NCBI GenBank assembly: GCA_029856145.1
Contig: JAHQWK010000032.1
Coordinates: 1-64,000, forward strand
DNA length: 64,000 nt
Direction of reading: 5' to 3'
Source of the DNA: Promethearchaeia archaeon
GTDB taxonomy: Archaea > Asgardarchaeota > Lokiarchaeia > Sigyniarchaeales > SOKP01
Shown here one piece after another: positions 34,965-42,891 of this stretch. The position numbers and the translations under genes were made by a program. The notes beneath the pieces were generated by a model. It made no database searches. It was not told where the DNA came from and saw only the letters and a list, made by a program, of their open reading frames with translations. How positions within the stretch are numbered: position 1 is the first letter of the stretch; the number at the start of each line of letters is the position of its first letter.

Positions 34965-35897
34965 TTGCACACTAGGCCTTTCACGCCCTCGGTTTTGGCA
35001 AAAAAAAGATATTTAATTTTTTATATATTTCTGATATGGGCAAGTATAATCCCTTTACTCCTAGAATTGTGGGTGTATTGGCGGTGGTTATGGAATTATG
35101 ATAGGCCTGTCCATTTTTATACATTCCTTCCTCTTTTAGGTGTACTGATGTATGTAACAATTGTCTTTTCAGGAATAATATTTGCTAAAATACTTTTGAT
35201 TTTTGTTAATGCAATTCACAAGCCTCGAGAAGGTGTATTTTTGAGAATTCCAGAAGATCGAGATTATCGATATTGGAGCCTAAGAAATACTATAAAGCGT
35301 TGGCCGGTTTGGCTTGCTCACAGATTTCCATTTCCAGGAATTATGGATAATGTTTGTTTTAAAATGTTTGGAGTAAAAACTAAAATAAGTAATTCCTTAT
35401 TTGAAGGATGGGTAGATACAGAATTCATAGATTTTGGTAAAGATGTAGTAGTTGGGCAAGGAGCAATTGTTCAATCTGCTGTTATTATTGGTAATTTGTT
35501 AATAATCCGAAAAACAATAATAGAAGATAATGTAAGGATAGGTTCACATGCTATAGTTATGCCTGGTACTCATATAGGGCAAAATTGCATTCTCGCAGCA
35601 AATTCAGTAACAACAGTTGGACAAGAGTTAGAAAGAGGTTGGATTTATGTAGGGATTCCAGCAAAACAATTCAAAAAGAACTATTTCTTTGAAGATGGAT
35701 TGGAAGATAAGATTGGCCATGTTGAAGACGTTGAAAGTTTGAGAGAAAAATACGAAGATATCTATATTAGACGAAAAGATGAGCTTAAACGTAAAGATCG
35801 TAGAGAAATTAAGAAAGAAAAGAAAGAAGAAGAAAAGAAGAGATTTGATTATGAGGCCGAGGAATGGGAAGATATTGATGACGGTTTCAGTATATAA
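34965..35897 (+). CDS. C-type Pls/NRPS-terminal-like membrane protein (C5), start uncertain
   Basis: 310 residues. Two membrane segments, 'HKPREGVFLRIPEDRDYRY', beta-helix with 'FIDFGKDVVVGQGAIVQSA' and 'SHAIVMPGTHIG', 'YVGIPAKQF', and a long charged coiled tail (~250-310) that C1 and C2 lack. The conserved part begins at LAKKRYLIFY. A 'MSVPNT' coding stub like the C1/C2 start lies in frame at 34917 but is cut off by TAA at 34947-34949 and a visibly GC-richer block of about 45 bases (34944-34991). The gene therefore uses TTG at 34965 or 34995, or is interrupted. Confidence 0.7.
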   Translation: MHTRPFTPSVLAKKRYLIFYIFLIWASIIPLLLELWVYWRWLWNYDRPVHFYTFLPLLGVLMYVTIVFSGIIFAKILLIFVNAIHKPREGVFLRIPEDRDYRYWSLRNTIKRWPVWLAHRFPFPGIMDNVCFKMFGVKTKISNSLFEGWVDTEFIDFGKDVVVGQGAIVQSAVIIGNLLIIRKTIIEDNVRIGSHAIVMPGTHIGQNCILAANSVTTVGQELERGWIYVGIPAKQFKKNYFFEDGLEDKIGHVEDVESLREKYEDIYIRRKDELKRKDRREIKKEKKEEEKKRFDYEAEEWEDIDDGFSI

Positions 35898-35994
35898 ATG
35901 TTTTAAATAAAACAAGCAGTTTCTTACTAATAATATACTTATGAATTATTAAGATTTTAAAAGAAAACAGAAAAAAAAAGATATATAGAATGAA

Positions 35995-36048
35995 GGAATA
36001 GTGGTTTAGGTGTGGCAATTCGAGAAGCCGTTTATCTAAACTTATTCC
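35995..36048. repeat. three-step imperfect hairpin between convergent genes
   Basis: Nested inverted repeats: ggaata/tattcc (6), gtttag/ctaaac (6) and ggc/gcc (3) separated by small internal loops, apical loop 'aattcgagaa'. GC-richer than its surroundings. It lies 98 bases after C5 and 67 bases after the stop of the secreted-protein gene. Could be a structured 3' UTR, terminator or small RNA. Confidence 0.5.
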
Positions 36049-36114
36049 TCCAAGGTCTATATTTTATTTAGAAAATTCAACCCTCTTAGATTTCTCTCCC
36101 AATTTGATCGCTTT

Positions 36115-36960
36115 TTAGTATTTGAGGTTAAATATGCGAATTGTATTCATGAAGAAGTCTGATGATGAGCCGAAGGGCCAATAACCCCAGCCTGGGAAAC
36201 CTCCACCTATTTGATCATCAAATTCAGCCAAATGCAAGAAGAATACTTTTACTGTTCCCCCATCAAGAACTGCATCTGGAGGGAATGGCTCGCCTGGAGC
36301 AGGCCATCTCCATCCGGGTTCATAAGTATAAGCATTTCCCATACCAATAAGCATCAAAGATTTTAGATGGATTCCCATTTCTTCGGGTATATATGAAATC
36401 GCATCGAAGTATGGAAGCATACAACCCGCTTCTCTTGTTCCTGGTGGAATACCCCATGGTTCGTAACCATCATATTCAGCGTCAAGTATAAATTTCAATC
36501 GGAAGTAATAATTTGCATAACCAAATGAAAGTAAATCTCCTGTATCTCCGAAATATTGCATACTCCAGATTGGGTCACCATTTTCATCGTATAAAGCATC
36601 ATACATCTCTATATAAATATCTTTTACGAATAAATTTACTGTAATTTCTATTGATCCGTCGCGCAGAACTTTCTCTTTAACATACCCACTATATTCATAC
36701 AGATTTCCTGTAAACGCTCCAAATAGAGAATCAATCCACATCCAATAATGATTACCCTTTCCATCACCACCAACATATGCAGTCTCCCATGGTACACCAA
36801 TCCCAAACGGATTATTTACTACCCAATCGTCAATAGGTCTGATATTTACATTTACTCCTTGTTTCAAGCCATAAACTGCTGGTATGAAGCTAAAGACACA
36901 AATTCCTACAAACGCTAATACAAGCAATCGGGTTTTTATTGATTTTTTCATTTTTTTCAC
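36115..36960 (-). CDS. secreted protein of unknown function
   Basis: 281 residues with a clear Sec-type signal peptide: KKMKKSIKTR followed by a hydrophobic core (~12-31) and an Ala-x-Tyr-Gly cleavage-like site near residue 31. The mature part is rich in Trp, Tyr, Gly and acidic residues (e.g. 'GNHYWMWIDSLFGAF', 'GFPGWGYWPFGSSSDF') with one Cys, beta-strand-like and probably extracellular or surface-attached. No membrane anchor at the C-terminus and no recognised family. Confidence 0.7.
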   Translation of the reverse strand: MKKMKKSIKTRLLVLAFVGICVFSFIPAVYGLKQGVNVNIRPIDDWVVNNPFGIGVPWETAYVGGDGKGNHYWMWIDSLFGAFTGNLYEYSGYVKEKVLRDGSIEITVNLFVKDIYIEMYDALYDENGDPIWSMQYFGDTGDLLSFGYANYYFRLKFILDAEYDGYEPWGIPPGTREAGCMLPYFDAISYIPEEMGIHLKSLMLIGMGNAYTYEPGWRWPAPGEPFPPDAVLDGGTVKVFFLHLAEFDDQIGGGFPGWGYWPFGSSSDFFMNTIRIFNLKY

Positions 36961-37152
36961 TTTTTTTTTCTAAATTTTAAAACAATCACCTGAAAGATGA
37001 TCAATATGTAATGATGACTTGGTTCCATATATAGTTTTTATTATCGGAGTTTCGTGGCAGTTCCGAGTTATCATGGGAATATTGTAAAATAAATATAAAT
37101 AGAACTGTTACTTATTTTTATTCATAATCGATTTTACTTAGTCTAATGAGAA

Positions 37153-39054
37153 ATGCCGCCAATAAATTATCCTCCTCAAGAGATTATTGACCATCCAATA
37201 GAGGAAAAGAAAAAGTATGATCATACTATTCTCTGGATGTTATGCAATAACGAAGAATGTGAATGGTCCGATTTTCTTCGGAGACCGCTTGAAATACCTA
37301 CATCTTCTTTATCTCGTCACCTTAATATGTTAAAAACTGAAGGATATCTAACAAAAATATCAAAAGGCCATTATAAAATCACAATAGAAGGAAGAAGACG
37401 ATTTCACGACCTATCTAAAGCGGCTATAAAGAAAAGAAAGTTAAGTTATCCTCCTGAAACGATATTAAAAAGTGGAAGGAATTACGGGCATTGGATTTTA
37501 TGGATGGTATATAACAATACTTATTGTAAGTGGTCTGATTTTCTCGAAGAACCTCTTTCTATTAATCAATCATCATTATCAAAAGCAATGAATTTGATGA
37601 TGAAAAATGGATTTGTCAGAAAAGATTCTGAATCTAAAGAATATAGAATAACTCAACTGGGTAAAATTGAGTATTCAAGGATACTTCATTATTATGATTT
37701 AGATAGACAAACAATTTTAGATGAAGAAAGCAAGCGAATAGAAGATATTACAAAAAAAACAGTGGAATTTTTTGATACTTATAATATTAATGATGCACGT
37801 ACTCAATTTAGATTTCTTAACAATATTTTGAAATTAGATTACAATAGAGTTGAATCTATGCTAAAAAACGAGGAGAATTTTCATAAGATTTTATTTTTCC
37901 TTTCGATAAATCATCCTAATCAATATCCAAATCATATTTCTCCTGAAGAATTTTCTAAAGAATATGGAATTAAAGAGAATACGCTTACTTATTATATTGA
38001 TGAAATTGTGGAAAATAACATATATCCAATAAGATTTTTTGAATTAAAAGCACCATCAGATAAACACTATTATTTTCAGGAGAATGAAAAACTAGAAACA
38101 ATGATAAGAGCAATTATAGAGGATCATATAACAGAATATACCTATTTAAACAAATTATTTGGCAGATCGATGAATTTTAATGTTATTATCGATGAAATTT
38201 CAGATGAAGTGTGTGAATTTTTGCTTGATAGAGATTTAAAGAAAGTCTTAAAAGAGTTTTTACCAGAATATATTAATTATTTAGCATATAAAATCAAAGA
38301 TGAAAGAAAATTAATAGAATTATACGATAAATTAGAGGGGATCATATGGCAGAACGTCTCGAACATCGTTAAAATAAAAAGTTCAGAAAATACTGAAAAT
38401 CAATATGAACAACAACTTGAAGAAATTAATAAAAAAATTGAATTAAATCCTAAAAAAATTGATTTGTATTATTCAAAAATTCAAATCATGATTTACTACG
38501 GTCAATTTGATGATATTTTTAGGTTATTAGAGGATATGATTGAGATTTTTCCCGAAAATGAAAAAGACATTAAAATGAAAAAAGCATCTATACTTAAGAG
38601 AAATGATGAAGTTGAAGCAGGATTTGAGATTATAAATGAATTATTACAGAAAAATCCTAAGGATGTTGAATTACTTGTTTACAAGGCTTATTGGATGCAA
38701 TATTTGAACAAAAAGGAAGAATCATTAAATATTATTCGTAGTCTTATACAACAAAATCCAGATAAAAGTACTTACCATGATACTTATGGAGAAATTTTAA
38801 TGTATTTTGAAGAATATCAAAAAGCAGTGAACCAATTTCAAAAAGCAATAGATCTAGCTAGTGATGAATGGTATATTAATCAAACTCATATAAAATTGGG
38901 AATATCTTATAAAGAGCTGGGAAATAATGAGTTGGCCGTCAAATTCCTTAGAATAGGGAAAGAATTGACAAATTCTACTTCAGATGAAGATAATATTAAA
39001 CAGAAATGGTTTAATATAGCTGATATTTTCCTTGCAGAGATGGAAGAGTTATAA
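37153..39054 (+). CDS. tandem winged-helix plus TPR protein
   Basis: 633 residues. Two N-terminal winged-helix domains (~20-85 and ~105-175) with parallel layout: 'ILWMLCNNEECEWSDFL' and 'ILWMVYNNTYCKWSDFL' show they are a tandem duplication; each ends with an 'SSLSRHLNML' or 'SSLSKAMNLM' recognition-helix-like segment and a wing. A third HTH-like segment occurs near 265-300. The C-terminal ~200 residues are TPR repeats ('DTYGEILMYFEEYQKAVNQF'). Likely a DNA-binding regulator with a protein-interaction scaffold; target unknown. ATG at 37153. Confidence 0.72.
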   Translation: MPPINYPPQEIIDHPIEEKKKYDHTILWMLCNNEECEWSDFLRRPLEIPTSSLSRHLNMLKTEGYLTKISKGHYKITIEGRRRFHDLSKAAIKKRKLSYPPETILKSGRNYGHWILWMVYNNTYCKWSDFLEEPLSINQSSLSKAMNLMMKNGFVRKDSESKEYRITQLGKIEYSRILHYYDLDRQTILDEESKRIEDITKKTVEFFDTYNINDARTQFRFLNNILKLDYNRVESMLKNEENFHKILFFLSINHPNQYPNHISPEEFSKEYGIKENTLTYYIDEIVENNIYPIRFFELKAPSDKHYYFQENEKLETMIRAIIEDHITEYTYLNKLFGRSMNFNVIIDEISDEVCEFLLDRDLKKVLKEFLPEYINYLAYKIKDERKLIELYDKLEGIIWQNVSNIVKIKSSENTENQYEQQLEEINKKIELNPKKIDLYYSKIQIMIYYGQFDDIFRLLEDMIEIFPENEKDIKMKKASILKRNDEVEAGFEIINELLQKNPKDVELLVYKAYWMQYLNKKEESLNIIRSLIQQNPDKSTYHDTYGEILMYFEEYQKAVNQFQKAIDLASDEWYINQTHIKLGISYKELGNNELAVKFLRIGKELTNSTSDEDNIKQKWFNIADIFLAEMEEL

Positions 39055-39378
39055 AAGGTTTTAAGCCTTTTTCTTATAAATATCTCATGCTTTTTTTTCT
39101 TCTAATTTAGAGTCATTATCTTCATTTGTAATTTTATAAGAGACAATATTATCGAAGGGAGGTTTTTTTTCTTCGATTTCTTGTTCTTCAATCTCTATAA
39201 TTCGAGGATGCGATTCTTGAAAATGGGAATCATTCTTTTTCTTATTCAAATTAGAACCACAATTTTTTCTAAAATTAGATATGATTTCTCTTACGGAAGA
39301 ATTTTAAATGATTATTTTAAATAATCAATCAAACTATTATTAAATTAATTATTCATTGAATAAAATTCGACCTATCCG
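39055..39378. other. 324-base stretch with an orphan open frame
   Basis: Spacer between the winged-helix/TPR gene and the ubiquitin-type cluster. Contents: a T run after the first gene and the minus-strand open frame at 39085-39303; the rest is AT-rich leader of the longin/GTPase gene. Confidence 0.5.
39085..39303 (-). pseudogene. orphan Glu/Lys-rich open frame without start codon
   Basis: A 72-codon open frame ending in TGA with protein-like composition ('SVREIISNFRKNCGSNLN' then 'PRIIEIEEQEIEEKKPP'). It has no ATG, GTG or TTG and is closed upstream by a TAA. Either the surviving tail of a lost gene or a gene with an unusual start. No family recognised. Confidence 0.35.
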
Positions 39379-40254
39379 ATGATATCTAAGGTACTAGTAA
39401 TATTATCTAACGGAATTCTGTGCTATTCAAAAACAATTTTTGGTCATAACAATATTGATGATGATTTTGTAAGTGGCTTTCTGACAGCAATCCTCGATAT
39501 TTCTCATAAGATTGGTGGAGGAGAAATAAGATCTTTAAACTTCAGAAATTTTAATATTATTTATTCTTATGATGACGAAAAATATTGTATATTTATACTA
39601 CTCGCTGACATCAAAGATCCAGAAGAAGAGATAAGAGAAAAATTAGAATTACTGAAAAATGAATTTATAACCCGATATCGTAATGATTTAATAAATTGGG
39701 ATTCTGATATTGCAAAATTTGAAGGGTTTGATGAATTTGTAGGAAAAAATATTTATATTCCTCCTAAAATATTATTGGTTGGTGAAGATGGAGTTGGCAA
39801 GACTACAATAATGAATTTATTTCCAGGAGAGCTAATAATTGAATTAGATGAGGACATGAATGAAATTATCCAAAAAACTATCAATTTATCTAATTCTAAA
39901 AAATTAAAAAAGTGTATATTACGAGAAATTAACTTAGAAGACTTAGTAAACAATTCGAAAATATATCGGCAACTTTTAGATTCTGTAGATATTATTTGTC
40001 TAGTTACTAATTCTGGAGCAACTAATTTAAACAGTACAAAGAGATTATTCTCATTATTACAACCGAAAGTAGAAAGAGCACAATTCTATGTTATTGCTAA
40101 CTTTCAAGATATGAAAAATACTTCTTTTGAACTTGAAAAAATTGAAGAATTTTTTGGAGAAAAAACATTTGGTTTTTCAGCAATAATAAAAGAGGCTAAA
40201 GAAAATATTTACTCAATAATTACTGAAATGTTAAATACCACAAGTACAGAATAA
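39379..40254 (+). CDS. longin/roadblock-like N-terminus fused to a divergent small GTPase
   Basis: 291 residues. Residues 1-~120 look like a longin/profilin-type alpha-beta fold ('VLVILSNGILCYSKTI', 'FNIIYSYDDEKYCIFILL'), as found in trafficking proteins. From ~130 a small-GTPase-like domain begins with an intact P-loop G135-E-D-G-V-G-K-T142. The later G motifs are degenerate: no clear DxxG switch II, and the NKxD site reads 'IANFQD', so nucleotide specificity or hydrolysis may be altered. First gene of the ubiquitin-type plus-strand cluster, 25 bases before the JAMM gene, suggesting a functional link. Confidence 0.65.
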   Translation: MISKVLVILSNGILCYSKTIFGHNNIDDDFVSGFLTAILDISHKIGGGEIRSLNFRNFNIIYSYDDEKYCIFILLADIKDPEEEIREKLELLKNEFITRYRNDLINWDSDIAKFEGFDEFVGKNIYIPPKILLVGEDGVGKTTIMNLFPGELIIELDEDMNEIIQKTINLSNSKKLKKCILREINLEDLVNNSKIYRQLLDSVDIICLVTNSGATNLNSTKRLFSLLQPKVERAQFYVIANFQDMKNTSFELEKIEEFFGEKTFGFSAIIKEAKENIYSIITEMLNTTSTE

Positions 40255-40279
40255 GATTTAAACAGATAAAAAGAAAAAA

Positions 40280-40774
40280 ATGAAAATTCAAGAAGATTTT
40301 GTTTTCCCTGTATATATTTATGAAAAGACGATTGAGGAAATTAAATTATTGTGCAAAAGTTCAGAATTAGAAATTTTTGGATATCTTATAGGCACCACCT
40401 CAAAATGGAATGGAAGAATTTATACTTTAATAGAGGAATCACTATTTCTGCTTGGAGCGATATATAGTCATAAATCCTATACCTCTCAAATAGAAGGAAC
40501 TGCCGGATTATATCAGAAAAAATTTCAGAGAATTAAGAAAAAAAGAAAAAATGAGAATTTAAAAATTATCGGGTGGTGGCATTCACATCCGAATTTAGGA
40601 TGTTTTTTATCTTCTACAGACTTGTTGACTCAGAAGTATTTCTTTTCTAAAGAATATCAAGTTGCTCTTGTTATTGATCCATTTCGAAATGAATTTGAAT
40701 TTTTTTCTTTAGATAACAACTCAAAAAAAGGTTACAAATCATTAAGTTATGCTGTTTTAAAAAAAACTAGTTAA
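40280..40774 (+). CDS. JAMM/MPN+ metalloprotease (Rpn11-like deubiquitinase)
   Basis: 164 residues, a single MPN+ domain. Complete JAMM zinc site: E31 in 'LEIFGYLIG', H101-S-H103-P and D114 in 'SSTD' (spacing H-x-H-x10-D exactly as in Rpn11/AMSH). Such enzymes cut isopeptide bonds or the tail of ubiquitin-like precursors. The neighbouring ubiquitin-like protein (42270-42536) carries a tail after Gly-Gly that would need this activity. 8 bases separate it from the E1 gene, so they are co-transcribed. Confidence 0.9.
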   Translation: MKIQEDFVFPVYIYEKTIEEIKLLCKSSELEIFGYLIGTTSKWNGRIYTLIEESLFLLGAIYSHKSYTSQIEGTAGLYQKKFQRIKKKRKNENLKIIGWWHSHPNLGCFLSSTDLLTQKYFFSKEYQVALVIDPFRNEFEFFSLDNNSKKGYKSLSYAVLKKTS

Positions 40775-40782
40775 GTCTAAAC

Positions 40783-41670
40783 ATGTCAAGAAAAAAAGAA
40801 GATTTTAAAGATTATACTGTATATGGGATTGATTCTATAGATTCAGATATATTTGATCGCCAAAAACGTATAAAAGGATGGGATCAAAGCAAGATTTCTA
40901 ACGCAACAGTTATGGTTATTGGTGCGGGAGCTATAGGGAATGAAGTTATTAAAAATCTAGTGTTAACAGGTATAGGTAATATCATTTTAATTGATTACGA
41001 TTTTATAAATACCTCAAACTTAAATCGATGCATTCTATTTAATGTAGAAAATGCTCAGCAGAAAGAATATAAAGTGGATGCTATAAAAGATGCATGTAAA
41101 AAACTCAATCCAAATGTAGAGATTATAACAGTTAAAAATGATTTAAATGACATTGATAAAGCATTTTATGAAAAATCTGATGTTATTTGTTCATGTGTAG
41201 ATAATATTGAAGCAAGACTAGAAGCAAATAACTATGCATTTTATTATGAAATACCATTTGTAGATTCAGGAATTGACGAACTCTTTGGTAGTGTTCAATC
41301 AGTTTATTCTGAAATAAAAGATGCCGCTTGTCTTCAGTGTAATGTTTCTGACATGGATTTAGATTTGATGTGGAAAAAATTTTCATGTACAGGGCAAGAA
41401 GTTGAGAGTAAAAACGGTGAAACTATGGGAATAATACCAGCCATTATTACGACCACTTCTATTATCGGGGGATTACAATCACAACAAGTATTGAAATTTA
41501 TATTAGGAATTGATTATTTTAAAGAACACAATAAATGGAATCCTCATATTGGCCCGCCTTTGATTGGAAAACAATTGAATTATAATGGTCTATTAAATAA
41601 ATTTGAAGTTATTGAGAAATTAAAAAATCCAGAATGTTGGACATGTTCATTTAAAAAAATAATTTATTAA
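40783..41670 (+). CDS. E1-like ubiquitin-activating (ThiF/UBA-type) enzyme
   Basis: 295 residues, single adenylation domain. Seen: nucleotide loop 'VIGAGAIGNEV' (~46-56), D71 with 'DYDFINTSNLNR', zinc cysteines C183/C186 ('CLQC') and C285/C288 ('CWTC'), and a candidate thioester cysteine C202 in 'KKFSCTGQEV', placed as in eukaryotic E1 halves (Uba2/Uba3 type 'CT'). The protein would adenylate the C-terminal Gly of the ubiquitin-like protein and pass it to the E2-like protein encoded 26 bases downstream. Homology to MoeB/ThiF is an alternative, but the gene context favours ubiquitin-type conjugation. Confidence 0.9.
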   Translation: MSRKKEDFKDYTVYGIDSIDSDIFDRQKRIKGWDQSKISNATVMVIGAGAIGNEVIKNLVLTGIGNIILIDYDFINTSNLNRCILFNVENAQQKEYKVDAIKDACKKLNPNVEIITVKNDLNDIDKAFYEKSDVICSCVDNIEARLEANNYAFYYEIPFVDSGIDELFGSVQSVYSEIKDAACLQCNVSDMDLDLMWKKFSCTGQEVESKNGETMGIIPAIITTTSIIGGLQSQQVLKFILGIDYFKEHNKWNPHIGPPLIGKQLNYNGLLNKFEVIEKLKNPECWTCSFKKIIY

Positions 41671-41696
41671 AAAAGAAAAATAATGGGTGAAGCTGT

Positions 41697-42260
41697 TTGC
41701 CAGAACTTCCTTATGAAATATGGAAAGATAGAATTGATAATGAACTTAGTAATATGAAAAAGTTAGGTAATCTTGAAGAAAATTCAATAAATATGAATAG
41801 TAATAATATTGAATTAATTTTAAATATAACAGCGTTAGGGTTTGTCAGGGAAAAAGCAGACTTAGTACCAAAAAATTCTCATCGTATATATCTTAAAATA
41901 AATCGATCCTTTCCCTACCCTGGTGGTATAGATTTTTCTTGGCTATCAAAAATATTTCATCCTAATATTCATCCTATTGAATTATCATTTTCAAATGAAC
42001 CAGGAACAGGATATATATGTCTAAATATTTTAAAAAAATGGTCACGATTATCCGATTTAGTGACTACTGTTAGAGCTTTAAAAATATTAGTCGAAAATCC
42101 CAATCCTCATGACCCTCTTGATTATCCTGAATGTCTAGATGCTGCTAAATTTTATAAGAAAAATAATATCACGGAACTTAAGAAAAAGTATTCTTCTGAG
42201 GAGGGTTATAAGGATTCTGAGAGAAAAGAAGATGATGATATTAAAATCATAGAAGAATAA
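41697..42260 (+). CDS. E2-like ubiquitin-conjugating enzyme
   Basis: 187 residues with the UBC core: 'FPYPGGIDFSWLSKIFHPNIHP' region including the HPN tripeptide (88-90), the catalytic cysteine C108 in 'GYICLNILKKWSRLSDL', and the final helices with 'NPNPHDPLDYPECLDAAKFY' much as in eukaryotic E2s. C-terminal ~30 residues form an acidic tail. The start is a TTG at 41697, the only option because an in-frame TGA lies 9 bases upstream. Ends 9 bases from the convergent ubiquitin-like gene. Confidence 0.88.
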   Translation: MPELPYEIWKDRIDNELSNMKKLGNLEENSINMNSNNIELILNITALGFVREKADLVPKNSHRIYLKINRSFPYPGGIDFSWLSKIFHPNIHPIELSFSNEPGTGYICLNILKKWSRLSDLVTTVRALKILVENPNPHDPLDYPECLDAAKFYKKNNITELKKKYSSEEGYKDSERKEDDDIKIIEE

Positions 42261-42269
42261 ATAAAATCG

Positions 42270-42536
42270 CTATTCTTTTAAAAAACCACCTATAACTCTC
42301 GTCCATAAAATTAACTTCTGGTCCTCTTTTAATCCATATTTATGGATAATATCCTCTATTGTAATTTTATTTGGTAATTCTTGATTATTAAGAACTAAAG
42401 TATAAGAACGCTGTTCAGTACTAATAATACCCATATGTTTTACAATTATATCAATAATTCTTTCAATTTGATGATGGTTTTTAACATCCAATTTAATAAT
42501 TCTTCCTGTTCTTGAATCTTCGACTGAAATTCTCAA
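42270..42536 (-). CDS. ubiquitin-like protein with Gly-Gly and four-residue tail
   Basis: 88 residues with a beta-grasp pattern: two N-terminal strands, a central helix ('HHQIERIIDIIVKHMGI'), a 'YTLVLNNQELPNKITIEDII' segment similar to the ubiquitin 'LIFAGKQLEDGRTLSDY' region, and a last strand 'KLILWTRVIGG'. The di-glycine is G83-G84, followed by FLKE, so the protein is a precursor needing removal of four residues, presumably by the neighbouring JAMM protease. Low lysine conservation compared with eukaryotic ubiquitin. ATG at 42536. Confidence 0.87.
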   Translation of the reverse strand: MRISVEDSRTGRIIKLDVKNHHQIERIIDIIVKHMGIISTEQRSYTLVLNNQELPNKITIEDIIHKYGLKEDQKLILWTRVIGGFLKE

Positions 42537-42642
42537 AATCCATTACACTTTCGATTTCAATTTTATGTTTTAAATATTATTTAAAAGCATTTAAAAGTTG
42601 ATGTTTTTATTATTTCTAAGCTTTTTTAATGAAATTATCGTT

Positions 42643-42891
42643 CTAATCATTAGAATTAGTTTTTTTTCGAAAAATCAAATATCTAATAAACCCAATGAAA
42701 AATGGAGTTATCCAAACGATTAAAACCCAAACAGCAGCGTTTATTCTTTTCTTTTTAGCGTCCTTATATACCCAAATTGCAATAAAAATTAATACTATAT
42801 AAGGAATTAATAAAAAAATTAAGAGGAGTAGTGCAATCAAGAAATTTAAATCGCTATATATTGAATAAATATTAAACAACGTGTATATCAT
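42643..42891 (-). CDS. small two-helix membrane protein (PLDc_N-like)
   Basis: 82 residues from the ATG at 42891. Two hydrophobic helices (~10-38 and ~48-68) separated by 'YKDAKKKRINAAVWVLI', a motif reminiscent of the short 'phospholipase D nuclease N-terminal' membrane domains, which carry no active site. The start overlaps the end of the zinc-finger membrane protein gene by 20 bases, so the two are translationally linked. Longer readings from 42957 would add a highly charged stretch that lies entirely within the upstream gene. Confidence 0.65.
   Translation of the reverse strand: MIYTLFNIYSIYSDLNFLIALLLLIFLLIPYIVLIFIAIWVYKDAKKKRINAAVWVLIVWITPFFIGFIRYLIFRKKTNSND

Noticed and set aside
34950..34985. 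tRNA-like T-arm ('ttcgaat') upstream of C5
   Set aside because: No matching acceptor or anticodon arms upstream; the loop-closing pair would be A-C. Kept only as part of the interrupted C5 start.
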